Source of the DNA: Rhodococcus sp. (in: high G+C Gram-positive bacteria)
Lineage (GTDB): Bacteria; Actinomycetota; Actinomycetes; Mycobacteriales; Mycobacteriaceae
Direction of reading: 5' to 3'
DNA: 64,000 nt
Assembly (NCBI RefSeq): GCF_023264675.1
Contig: NZ_JAHFVG010000015.1
Coordinates: forward strand, 1-64,000
Of this stretch, positions 17,703-28,653 are shown one piece after another; position 1 is the first letter of the stretch, and every line of letters starts with the position of its first letter. Under the pieces are notes generated by a model. That model had not been told where the DNA came from. It made no database searches and saw only the letters and a list, made by a program, of their open reading frames with translations. Both the position numbers and the translations under genes were made by a program.

Positions 17703-18881
17703 AGGCACCGACAGGTCCGTGGCGCGGCCGAGCATGACCCCACGCGTGAGTGCCTTCTTGCCGAACTTGGTGTGCACACCGTCAAGCGCGAGGTCCAGAG
17801 CCGACGCGCTCGGTGCATCCTGAGGTTGCTCGAACTGCAGCTCCAACTGCTCGGCGCCACTGCGCTCGATGTTGCCGACCGTGACGCCGACGAGGGTGAT
17901 TCCACGATCGGCGATCAGCGAGCCTGCATCACGCAGCAGCGACAGAGCCGCATCGAGAATGTCCTGTGTATCCGCCGTCGCGCGGTGCAATGTGTGCGAG
18001 CGGGTGATCTTGGTGAAGTCGTCGAAACGCAAGCGCAGCACTACCGTTCGGCCGGTGCGCTCTGCCGCACGCATCCGCTGCGTCACCCGATCGACGAGGG
18101 CGATGAGGGAGGTTTCGATGTCGCGCGTCGATTTTCGACCACGACCGAGTGCGTGCTGGGCACCGATGGAGCTGCGGCCTCGATAGGTCTGCACGCGACG
18201 TGGATCGCGATTGTGAGCCAGTGAGTAGAGATGATGGCCTGCGCCCTTGCCGAGGATGGAGACGATCGATGCCTCGGACTGCGAGGCGATGTCCCCGACG
18301 GTGACGATGTCGAAGGCGTGAAGCTTCTCGGCGGTCACCTTGCCGACACCCCAGAGCCTTTCGATCTTCAACGGGTGCAGAAACTCGAGCTCACGGCCTG
18401 GTTCGACCAGCAGCAGGCCGTCGGGCTTTCCGACGGCGCTTGCCACCTTCGCGAGAAACTTGGTGGTCGCGATGCCGACGGTGATGGGTAGCCCGACCTT
18501 GTCCTTCACCTCACGACGTAGTCGCGCGGCGACCTCGACCGGTGTGCCGCGGATCTTGCCGAGTCCGCTGACATCGAGAAATGCCTCGTCGACCGAAATC
18601 CCCTCGACGAGCGGGGTGGTGTCGCGGAAGATCTCGAACACGGCCTTGCTGGCCTCCAGGTAGGCGTCCATGCGCGGCGGCACGACGATGGAACCCGGGC
18701 ACAGCGCCCGCGCCGCAGCCCCGCTCATCGGGGTACGCACACCGAAGGCCTTCGCCTCGTAGCTTGCCGCGAGCACCACTCCGCCGCCGACGAGCACCGG
18801 CTTGCCGCGCAGCCGGGGATCGTCTCGCTGTTCGACCGACGCGTAGAACGAGTCGAGGTCGGCGTGCATGATCACGAACAT
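17688..18881 (-). CDS. dinB: DNA polymerase IV (Y-family), DinB
   Basis: A 397-residue translesion DNA polymerase. The N-terminus MFVIMHADLDSFYASVEQRD carries the first catalytic Asp, and VEGISVDEAFLDVSG contains the Asp-Glu pair of the palm domain. The helix-hairpin-helix thumb (LWGVGKVTAEKLHAFDI) and little-finger domain follow. The C-terminus lacks an obvious beta-clamp peptide of the QxxLPLF kind; it ends in LSVPLLPD. The ATG at 18881 lies inside a LexA-like box, with a second in-frame ATG at 18869, so either a leaderless mRNA or the later start is likely. Confidence 0.93.
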   Translation of the reverse strand: MFVIMHADLDSFYASVEQRDDPRLRGKPVLVGGGVVLAASYEAKAFGVRTPMSGAAARALCPGSIVVPPRMDAYLEASKAVFEIFRDTTPLVEGISVDEAFLDVSGLGKIRGTPVEVAARLRREVKDKVGLPITVGIATTKFLAKVASAVGKPDGLLLVEPGRELEFLHPLKIERLWGVGKVTAEKLHAFDIVTVGDIASQSEASIVSILGKGAGHHLYSLAHNRDPRRVQTYRGRSSIGAQHALGRGRKSTRDIETSLIALVDRVTQRMRAAERTGRTVVLRLRFDDFTKITRSHTLHRATADTQDILDAALSLLRDAGSLIADRGITLVGVTVGNIERSGAEQLELQFEQPQDAPSASALDLALDGVHTKFGKKALTRGVMLGRATDLSVPLLPD

Positions 18882-18888
18882 ATGTTCG
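18875..18888. promoter_or_regulatory. LexA-type SOS box over the dinB start
   Basis: cgaacatatgttcg has perfect CGAAC-N4-GTTCG arms, the core of the actinobacterial SOS box TCGAAC-N4-GTTCGA; only the outermost T and A differ. The dinB ATG at 18879-18881 lies within it. Confidence 0.65.
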
Positions 18889-18913
18889 CACGAGAGTCCG
18901 ACAAGCAGACCGT

Positions 18914-20779
18914 TCAGGCCGTGAGGTGGTGGATGTAGCACCACCGCCAGCTCTCGTCGGGCTCGGCGGACTGCATGACGGGGTGCGCCGAATCGTGAAA
19001 ATGGACCGTGGCGTGCTGCTTCGGCGAGGAATCGCAGCACGCGACGTGGCCGCATGCGCTGCACTGCCGCAGAGCGACCCATTCGGTGCCGTCCCTGATG
19101 CACTCGTGGCAGGTGCCGTCGGAGACGATCTCGATCACCGGGTACCGGTCGAGCTCGTCGCACACCACCCCGGGATGGGTACGTTGCGCGTTGGCCGTCC
19201 TGATGTCGCTGCGCGCCTCATCCGCGACGTCGATCATGGATTCCTCCACGTCGAGCATCGCGAGCACCTCGCCGATGATTTCCGACGGCACCGTCCCGGC
19301 GCTGCGAATTTCCAGGATCCGGGCCCGCTCGGCATTGATCATCGTCAGCCTCACCCGCGAGTACAGCTCGCTCGGCGTCTCCTGATCGGCCGTCGTGCCG
19401 AGCCGCTCCCAGGCGGAGAAGTTTCGCTGATCGACGCGCTGGCGAACCAATGCCTCCACGCCGTGCGGATCCTCGTAGTCGAGCGCGTCGAGCGCCTTGT
19501 AACCGGCTTTCGACGCCTGTTGCAGCAGGGTCGCACGAGCCAGCGCATCGTCTGCGGGATCGGGCGAGGGAACCTCGAGCCGCCTGGCCAGCACCGGCAA
19601 CGAGAGGCCTTGGATGAACAGGGTTCCGGCCACGACGGTGAACGCGATCAGCAGCAGTATCTCGCGGTACTCCGTTCCCACCGGGATGATGAAGGCGGCC
19701 GCGAGCGTCACCACTCCGCGCATGCCTGCCCAGCCGAGAAGAAGGGTGTAGCGCCAGCCGGGAACGACTCCTGTCGAGGTATCAGCCCCCGGGTGGATCA
19801 GCGCGAAGCGAGCGACGAACACCCACACGATTCGCACCGCGATGACGCCCACGAGCGTCGCGACGCACACGCCCACGATCGTGGTGATCGGCAACTCACT
19901 CTTGCCGACGTCGCGTAGGAGCCACGACGCCTGCAGTCCGATCAACAGGAAGACCGCGTTCTCGAGGATGTAGGCGATGGTGCGCCAGTTGATGCGTTCG
20001 GCGATGCGCGATTGCGCGGACTGAAGAATCGGAGCCTTGTGGCCGAGGAGCAGGCCCGCGATGACCACCGCGAGAACTCCCGACGCATGTATCTCCTCGG
20101 CGACGAGATACGCCGCGAACGGGACGATGAAGGAAATTGCGGTGTCGAGAACCGGATTGGTGAGCTGCTTGCGCAGCTTGGCGACGACGAAGAAGGCGAC
20201 GAGACCGACCAGAATGCCGCCACCTGCCGCGATGGCGAAGTCGAGACCGATGCGCCAGGCCTGCACCGAATGTCCGAGCGCGAAGATGGCCGTACTGAGG
20301 GCGACGAGGGCCGTCGCGTCGTTGAGGAGGGATTCGCCTTCGAGAATCGTCACGATGCGTCGCGGCAATCCGATTCTTCGACCGATGGCCGTCGCGGCAA
20401 CAGCGTCGGGCGGTGCGACCACCGCACCGATCGCGAGTGCTGCAGGCCACGAGATGTCCGGCAGAATCGAGTGCACGATGGCGCCGACTCCGAAGGTCGT
20501 CACGATGACGAGCACGACGGACAGCAACAGGATCGAGCGTCGATTGGCGTTGAAGTCGACGAGCGAGGACTGGATCGCGGTGGCATAGAGCAACGGCGGG
20601 AGAAGTCCCAGCAGCACTACTTCGGGCTCGAGGTGTACCTCCGGTACCCCGGGGATGTAGGACACCGCGGCACCGACCGCGATCAGCAGCAGGGGCGGCG
20701 GCACGTCCAGACGCTCGGCGAGCGCAGCGCCGGCGAGCACACCGATCGCGAGCACGACGAGAACTACGGCAATCTCCAT
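18914..20779 (-). CDS. Na+/H+ antiporter (CPA1/NhaP type) with C-terminal UBP-type zinc finger
   Basis: A 621-residue fusion. Residues 1 to about 410 are a cation/proton exchanger with around 12 membrane segments; ILEGESLLNDATALV and the AVVAPPDAVAA segment carry the transport-site acidic residues typical of CPA1 exchangers. A cytoplasmic helical tail follows. The last 65 or so residues (CHECIRDGTEW, RQCSACGHVACCDSS, HATVHFHDSAHPVM) form a UBP-type zinc finger, the domain that binds the ubiquitin C-terminus in eukaryotes. Bacteria lack ubiquitin, so its role here is unknown; sensing or protein docking is possible. ATG at 20779 starts the first membrane helix cleanly; a GTG five codons earlier is also in frame. 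Confidence 0.85.
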   Translation of the reverse strand: MEIAVVLVVLAIGVLAGAALAERLDVPPPLLLIAVGAAVSYIPGVPEVHLEPEVVLLGLLPPLLYATAIQSSLVDFNANRRSILLLSVVLVIVTTFGVGAIVHSILPDISWPAALAIGAVVAPPDAVAATAIGRRIGLPRRIVTILEGESLLNDATALVALSTAIFALGHSVQAWRIGLDFAIAAGGGILVGLVAFFVVAKLRKQLTNPVLDTAISFIVPFAAYLVAEEIHASGVLAVVIAGLLLGHKAPILQSAQSRIAERINWRTIAYILENAVFLLIGLQASWLLRDVGKSELPITTIVGVCVATLVGVIAVRIVWVFVARFALIHPGADTSTGVVPGWRYTLLLGWAGMRGVVTLAAAFIIPVGTEYREILLLIAFTVVAGTLFIQGLSLPVLARRLEVPSPDPADDALARATLLQQASKAGYKALDALDYEDPHGVEALVRQRVDQRNFSAWERLGTTADQETPSELYSRVRLTMINAERARILEIRSAGTVPSEIIGEVLAMLDVEESMIDVADEARSDIRTANAQRTHPGVVCDELDRYPVIEIVSDGTCHECIRDGTEWVALRQCSACGHVACCDSSPKQHATVHFHDSAHPVMQSAEPDESWRWCYIHHLTA

Positions 20780-20881
20780 CGGCTGATTGTCCACGCTGGA
20801 TCCGAGAACGGCACGGTCAGGTCGACGGTGGGACGCTCACGGGTCGACGCCGGCGGCCGCACCGCAGGTGTGTTCCGAGAA

Positions 20882-21415
20882 TCAGGTTCGATCCAACCGC
20901 TGCACGTAGTGAAGCGGAGGATCGATCGGGTTGTCCGGCGTCAGAGAAGCCTCGCCGATGCGCCGGAAACCGGCCTTTTCCAACGCCCGCCACGATGGAC
21001 GGTTACCCGCCGCGACCGGGACGATGATCGTGTTCGAGTCGGGATAGCGCATCCATGTGTCCGCCACGAACGCGCGAATCAGCTGTGGTCCTCGGCCCTT
21101 CGAGATTTCGGAAAGCTCGCCGATGAGGTAGTCGATGGTGACGGCGTCGTCGGGAACGTCGACGTACTTCCTCAACGGTTCGATGTCTTCCTCGTAATCG
21201 ATCCATCGGCACCGCTGTACGTGCGCGAACGGAACGCCGTCCTCGAGCGCGAGCAGATTCTCCGCCGGTTCCTCGCCCCGCACGACCGGCCCGAAGTCTC
21301 GTTCGATCGCCTCGGCGGTGAACTCCTGATTCCACCAACGCGCCACGTGCGGATGAGACAACCACTCCCCGATCAGTGTGTAATCCGAAGGTTCGACCTG
21401 GCGGAAAGTGATCAC
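20882..21415 (-). CDS. GNAT-family N-acetyltransferase
   Basis: A 177-residue acetyltransferase of the AAC(6')/IucB-like GNAT group. The N-terminus FRQVEPSDYTLIGEWLSHPHVARWW is typical, with the acetyl-CoA region near DYLIGELSEISKGRGPQLIRAFV and the C-terminal PVAAGNRPSWRALEKAGFRRIGE. Relatives act on aminoglycosides or on hydroxylysine-type siderophore precursors; no siderophore genes are nearby, so the substrate is open. The start is GTG at 21415. It lies 64 bases from the hsaB stop on the same strand but is not obviously part of that operon. Confidence 0.8.
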   Translation of the reverse strand: MITFRQVEPSDYTLIGEWLSHPHVARWWNQEFTAEAIERDFGPVVRGEEPAENLLALEDGVPFAHVQRCRWIDYEEDIEPLRKYVDVPDDAVTIDYLIGELSEISKGRGPQLIRAFVADTWMRYPDSNTIIVPVAAGNRPSWRALEKAGFRRIGEASLTPDNPIDPPLHYVQRLDRT

Positions 21416-21479
21416 GATGTATGACGCTAATCCGCTCCGGCCGCAGTTTCCACAGCATTTTCGGGGTCCACGGCGATCG

Positions 21480-22033
21480 CTACAACCAGGTGTCCGACGA
21501 CGTCGCCGTCAGAAATGCCTCCAGGTCGTCGCGCCACGGAGCCGGGACCGTCTTGTCCGGCTCGATGCCGGTGTACTGGCCGCGGTAGAACAGCAGCGGC
21601 CTATCGCCGTCGATCTCGCCGAGCGAGTGGACGCGGCCGATGACGATGTGGTGATCGCCGCCGTCGTGGACGGTCTCGACGGTGCAGTCGATGTGCGCCG
21701 AGCTTCCGGTGAGGACCGGCGAACCGAGCGGCGACGGAGTCCACTGCACTCCGGCGAACTTGTCCGGCTCGCGGGAGCCGAACCGTGCACACGTCTCCTG
21801 CTGGTTCTCCCCCAGCACGTTGACGGCGAAGGCGCCGGTTCGCTCGATCGCCGCCCATGACCGCGAAGACTTTGTGGGACAGAACAACACGAGCGGCGGA
21901 TCGAGCGACAACGCAGCAAACGACTGGCACGCGAATCCCACGGGAGTGCCCTGCTCCGTCGTGGTCACGATGGTGATCCCGGTACAGAACTGCCCGAGGA
22001 CGGTGCGGAACGTTCGGGGATCGAGCCCGGTCA

Positions 22034-22034
<1 letters not shown>
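21480..22034 (-). CDS. hsaB: Flavin reductase HsaB of the 3-HSA monooxygenase
   Basis: A 184-residue flavin reductase supplying reduced FMN/FAD to the oxygenase HsaA. The flavin-reductase domain is visible in LGQFCTGITIVTT, GFACQSFAALSLDPPLVLFCPTKSSRSW and HDGGDHHIVIGRVHSL, and the C-terminus FLTATSSDTWL matches HsaB (Rv3567c). The GTG start at 22034 overlaps the hsaC TAG by one base, making it the last gene of hsaA-hsaD-hsaC-hsaB. Confidence 0.92.
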
Positions 22035-24975
<2,941 letters not shown>

Positions 24976-25015
24976 TTTTGCCTACTCCTGCCTTCAGTGG
25001 GTACTCAGCAAAGAC

Positions 25016-25029
25016 TAGAACACGTTCCG
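25016..25029. promoter_or_regulatory. KstR operator 5 (hsaA side)
   Basis: tagaacacgttccg matches TnnAACnnGTTnnA except for the last base; 40 bases upstream of the hsaA GTG. Confidence 0.75.
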
Positions 25030-25038
25030 GTCAGTGTC

Positions 25039-25052
25039 GAGAACTTGTTCCA
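25039..25052. promoter_or_regulatory. KstR operator 6 (middle site, hsaA-kshA)
   Basis: gagaacttgttcca matches TnnAACnnGTTnnA except for the first base. It lies 23 bases, about two helical turns, from operator 5. Confidence 0.65.
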
Positions 25053-25083
25053 ACGCTTTCACTAGCCAATCTTTGCCAAATTC

Positions 25084-25097
25084 TATAACGTGTTCTA
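25084..25097. promoter_or_regulatory. KstR operator 7 (kshA side)
   Basis: tataacgtgttcta is a perfect match to TnnAACnnGTTnnA, 33 bases upstream of the kshA ATG. Confidence 0.85.
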
Positions 25098-25130
25098 GTA
25101 GCTCGAACGAGAAGAACGTAAGGGGTAAGC

Positions 25131-26261
25131 ATGGCCAGGATCCGTGAGATCGACGTGGGCGAGACGCCGACCCGCTATGCGCGGGGCTGGCACTGCCTCG
25201 GCCTGACGAAGTCCTTCACGGACGGCGCTCCTCATGCCGTACAGGCCTTCGGCACCAAACTCGTCGTCTTCGCCGAATCGTCGGGAAAGATCGTCGTGCT
25301 CGACGGTTACTGCCGCCACATGGGAGGCGATCTGACGCAGGGCACCGTCAAGGGCGACGCCATCGCGTGCCCGTTCCACGACTGGAGGTGGGGTGCGAGC
25401 GGCAAATGCACGGAGATTCCCTACGCCCGACGTGTACCGCCGCTGGCACGAACGCGTACGTGGACGACTCTCGAGCAGAACGGGCAGTTGTTCGTCTGGA
25501 ACGATGCCGAGAACAACCCGCCGCCCGCGGACGTCACCATCCCGAGGATCGATGGTGCGTTCAGTGACGGGTGGACCGACTGGACGTGGAACTCGATGGT
25601 GATCGACGGTGCCAACTGCCGCGAGATCATCGACAACGTCGTCGACATGGCTCACTTCTTCTACATCCACTACGCGTTCCCGACGTACTTCAAGAACGTC
25701 TTCGAAGGACACATCGCCTCGCAGTACTTGAACACCAAAGGCCGACCGGACATCGGCATGGCGTCGCAATACGGCGGTGACACGCTGCTCAAGTCCGAGG
25801 CGTCGTACTTCGGGCCGTCCTACATGATCAACCCACTGATCAACATCTACGGCGGATACGAGGTGAAGAGCGTTCTGATCAACTGCCACTACCCGATAGA
25901 TCAGAATTCGTTTGTGCTGCAGTGGGGCATAACCGTCGAAAAACCTGCAGGAATCGACGACAAGACCGCGGTGAAGCTCGCCGAGAAGTTCACCGAGGGC
26001 ATCAGTGTCGGGTTCCTTCAGGACGTCGAGATCTGGAAGAACAAGACCAAGATCGACAATCCACTCCTGTGCGAGGAGGACGGACCCGTGTATCAGTTGC
26101 GTCGGTGGTACGACCAGTTCTACGTCGACGTCGCCGATGTCGACGAGAAGATGAAGAGCCGATTCGAGTTCGAGGTCGACACCACCAAGGCCAACGAGGC
26201 GTGGCAGCACGAGGTCGAGGAGAACCTGGCCAAGCAGGCAGCGGAGAAAGCAGACGCATGA
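25131..26261 (+). CDS. kshA: 3-ketosteroid 9alpha-hydroxylase oxygenase subunit KshA
   Basis: A 376-residue Rieske non-haem iron oxygenase that hydroxylates C9 of 3-ketosteroids such as AD/ADD; with KstD this opens ring B. The Rieske 2Fe-2S ligands are Cys61-x-His63 and Cys80-x2-His83 (YCRHMGGDL, CPFHDWRW). The mononuclear iron site is in DNVVDMAHFFYIH with His175 and His180; a later Asp (FLQDVEIW) probably completes it. It resembles Rv3526. The reductase partner KshB is not in this window. The TGA overlaps the next gene's ATG. Confidence 0.95.
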   Translation: MARIREIDVGETPTRYARGWHCLGLTKSFTDGAPHAVQAFGTKLVVFAESSGKIVVLDGYCRHMGGDLTQGTVKGDAIACPFHDWRWGASGKCTEIPYARRVPPLARTRTWTTLEQNGQLFVWNDAENNPPPADVTIPRIDGAFSDGWTDWTWNSMVIDGANCREIIDNVVDMAHFFYIHYAFPTYFKNVFEGHIASQYLNTKGRPDIGMASQYGGDTLLKSEASYFGPSYMINPLINIYGGYEVKSVLINCHYPIDQNSFVLQWGITVEKPAGIDDKTAVKLAEKFTEGISVGFLQDVEIWKNKTKIDNPLLCEEDGPVYQLRRWYDQFYVDVADVDEKMKSRFEFEVDTTKANEAWQHEVEENLAKQAAEKADA

Positions 26262-26575
26262 GGTGGGCGAAAGCTCCTGACTTCGCCGACAATCCGAGCC
26301 GCGCTGATGATGTGCATGCGCAGACCGTCCGGGACCAGGAGAACTATCTGGATTCGAGGCTCTCGCCCGTCGAATGCCGGACGTGTGGAACGTGTGTGCT
26401 CGTGCGCAAGAACAGTTTCAAGCAGACCTCGGTGCAGTGGACGTCGAAGCCCGCCGACTCGTGCCCGGTCTTTCGCGAGGGAGGAAACTCGGCGACGAGT
26501 GATTCGTGCCAGCGTATGCAGGATTCGATCGACCACGCAGTGATGGAAGGAATCCTGGCCGTTCCGGACCAGTGA
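26258..26575 (+). CDS. Small Cys-rich protein coupled to kshA
   Basis: A 105-residue protein whose ATG overlaps the kshA stop (ATGA), indicating translational coupling. It has five cysteines: Cys40, Cys43 and Cys46 in VECRTCGTCVLVRKNS, plus Cys69 (SCPVF) and Cys84 (DSCQRM). The CxxCxxC pattern could bind a metal or an iron-sulfur cluster. I do not recognise a named family; M. tuberculosis also has a small hypothetical gene (Rv3527) after kshA, but I cannot confirm homology. A role in KshA assembly or electron supply is inference from position and the Cys motif. Confidence 0.7.
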   Translation: MRWAKAPDFADNPSRADDVHAQTVRDQENYLDSRLSPVECRTCGTCVLVRKNSFKQTSVQWTSKPADSCPVFREGGNSATSDSCQRMQDSIDHAVMEGILAVPDQ

Positions 26576-26592
26576 ATCGGTACTCTCACGCT

Positions 26593-27129
26593 ATGCGACC
26601 GCTCAGGTACTCCATCAACGTGACGCTCGACGGTTGCTGTGACCACACCGCGATCACCCCGGACCAGGACATGCACCGTCGGGCAGCCGCGAACATCGGC
26701 CGGGCCGATGCTCTCCTCTTCGGCCGTGTGACGTACGAGATGATGGAATCCGCGTTCCGGCAGTCCGCTGGAGCGGAAACGGACGACCCCTTCGCGTTGA
26801 CGATCGACGCCGCCAAGAAGTACGTCGTGTCGAGCACGATCGGGACGGTCGACTGGAACGCCGAACTCGTGCAGGGGAACCTCGGCGACGCCGTTTCCGA
26901 ACTGAAGAGCGCGCCGGGTGACGGGCTGTTCGTCGGCGGCGTGCAGCTTCCGATGGCGCTCGCCGAACTCGGTTTGATCGACGAATACGAATTCGTCGTG
27001 CACCCGAGATTGGCCGGACGCGGCCCAACCTTGTTCGCCGGGCTTTCGAAACACGTCGACCTCGTGCTCGTGGACAAGACCGAACTCGGCTCCGGCGCAG
27101 TGGCGATGACGTACGAGCCGAAGAGGTAG
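26593..27129 (+). CDS. Dihydrofolate reductase / RibD C-terminal-like protein
   Basis: A 178-residue protein of the RibD C-terminal / DHFR-like fold: MRPLRYSINVTLDGCCDH at the N-terminus, GRADALLFGRVTYEMM near residue 40, and the GLFVGGVQLPMALAELGLIDEYEFVVHP core near residues 115-140. Members use NAD(P)H, or in some mycobacterial cases F420H2, to reduce small molecules, but most are uncharacterised. It follows the kshA pair by 17 bases on the same strand; a functional link is not evident. Confidence 0.8.
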   Translation: MRPLRYSINVTLDGCCDHTAITPDQDMHRRAAANIGRADALLFGRVTYEMMESAFRQSAGAETDDPFALTIDAAKKYVVSSTIGTVDWNAELVQGNLGDAVSELKSAPGDGLFVGGVQLPMALAELGLIDEYEFVVHPRLAGRGPTLFAGLSKHVDLVLVDKTELGSGAVAMTYEPKR

Positions 27130-27174
27130 AGCTCTCGACCGAATGTGTCGGTGGGTCGTTGTACCTTCCTCCGC

Positions 27175-28653
27175 ATGCAGAAGTTGGGGGACTACCGCAG
27201 CGCCGACGCGCTCTCCGATCAGGAGGTCGTCTCGGCTATCGTCGAGATCTGCCATACCGAAAACACACTCGCCGCAGACAAATACGCTCTACTGGCGCAG
27301 TTCTCCCGCCGAGGCTTGAACCTCGCCCAAGGGCATTCTTCTCCGGCGCACTGGCTCGCTGCAGGCACCCGCATCGCAGTAGGCAACGGCGAGAAGCAGT
27401 TCGACGTCTCCGCGTGGCTCACCGGCTGGCCCACCGTTCACGCCGCTCTGAGCGCCGGAGACATCCATATCGCGCATGTTCGGGAAATCCACGACGGATA
27501 CTGGACGGTGAAGACCGCCGACTCCACGATAACCGCCGAACGGATGCACGACGTCGTGCGCTTGCTCCTCGATGCCGCGCTCGTCGGAACCGTGCACACC
27601 GTGAAGGTCGAAACTCAGACACTCGCTGTCATGGCTGCTCGCGAAGCCCGCGCCCGCCACGACGCACAGGTTCGCGAACAGCAACGCCGAGAACAAGAAC
27701 GGCGAGATTGGGAGGAACGCCGGCGCCGACGTGGCCAGCCCAACGACCCACCCGTGCCCGACGATCAAGCCGAGCACCCAGGCGACCCCAAGCCCGCTGA
27801 CCTGAAGATCGGGCCGCCGCCGGTTCCGGTATCGGAGAATGTCGCGCTCAACAAGTTGGAGATGTTCCTCCTTGCCAACGGGCGCACCAGCCTCAAGGGT
27901 GACATCGATACAGTGCTCGCGGAGAAGCTGCGGGCGACGTTGACGCCGCTGGCCAAACCTCACCCCGAACCCGATGGCACCCGCGATTCGCGGAGTCATG
28001 CCCGTCGCCTGAGCGATGCGCTCTCCCAGATGCTCGACCGAAACTCGCAGCGCGGCCGCAGCGGCGGATCTGGAGGTGCGTCGGCGGCGGTGAACGTCAC
28101 CGTCCGCCTCAGCGACCTCCTGGTGACCAGACCTGGTGACGGCGCCCAGAACGGCAGGGACCAGAACGGCAGGGACCAGAACGGCAGCGGCAGATCTTCG
28201 GGACCCGAGAGGGGTGACCCTGACTGGCCGTTTCACCTCGACTGGACCCACGCCATCAGCACTAGCCTGGCCCGACTCCTCGCCTGCGACGCAGACCTGA
28301 CGCCGTTCATCGTCGACGAGCACGACGTTCCACTCGCAATGGGAAGAACGGTCCGACTCGCCACACCGGAACAACGCCGAGCCGTTACCCTCCGCGACCG
28401 CTGCTGCGTCATGTGCGGTCGAGCAGCCGACTGGTGCCAGATCCACCACATCGTCTATTGGGAGGACGGCGGGAACACCGATATCACCAACCTCGCGCTC
28501 GTCTGCACCGCGTGCCACCGACGTATTCACAACGAAGGCTGGGACATCGCCCTCGGCGGCGACGGACACCCCACCGTCATCCCACCGGCAAGTGAAGATC
28601 CCCAACGACAACCCCGGCCCAGCTACCACCGACGACGAAAACCCGCAGCCTGA
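27175..28653 (+). CDS. DUF222/HNH nuclease (13E12 repeat family)
   Basis: A 492-residue protein of the mycobacterial 13E12 repeat type. An N-terminal DUF222 region (about residues 15-290) contains a charged coiled segment around residues 160-190. A glycine- and asparagine-rich linker holds an exact 15-base in-frame repeat (NGRDQ twice, near 28145-28190), and a C-terminal HNH domain follows (RDRCCVMCGRAADWCQIHHIVYW, then NLALVCTACHRRIHNE) with two CxxC metal pairs. HNH domains cut DNA; the biological role of this family is unknown and it is often multicopy. ATG at 27175 is preferred, but a start up to ten codons upstream cannot be excluded. About 0.9 kb of minisatellite DNA follows directly. 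Confidence 0.82.
   Translation: MQKLGDYRSADALSDQEVVSAIVEICHTENTLAADKYALLAQFSRRGLNLAQGHSSPAHWLAAGTRIAVGNGEKQFDVSAWLTGWPTVHAALSAGDIHIAHVREIHDGYWTVKTADSTITAERMHDVVRLLLDAALVGTVHTVKVETQTLAVMAAREARARHDAQVREQQRREQERRDWEERRRRRGQPNDPPVPDDQAEHPGDPKPADLKIGPPPVPVSENVALNKLEMFLLANGRTSLKGDIDTVLAEKLRATLTPLAKPHPEPDGTRDSRSHARRLSDALSQMLDRNSQRGRSGGSGGASAAVNVTVRLSDLLVTRPGDGAQNGRDQNGRDQNGSGRSSGPERGDPDWPFHLDWTHAISTSLARLLACDADLTPFIVDEHDVPLAMGRTVRLATPEQRRAVTLRDRCCVMCGRAADWCQIHHIVYWEDGGNTDITNLALVCTACHRRIHNEGWDIALGGDGHPTVIPPASEDPQRQPRPSYHRRRKPAA

Noticed and set aside
20012..21424. 470-codon open frame on the + strand
   Set aside because: Antisense to the Na+/H+ antiporter and GNAT genes, very rich in Arg, Asp and Gly, no recognisable motif.
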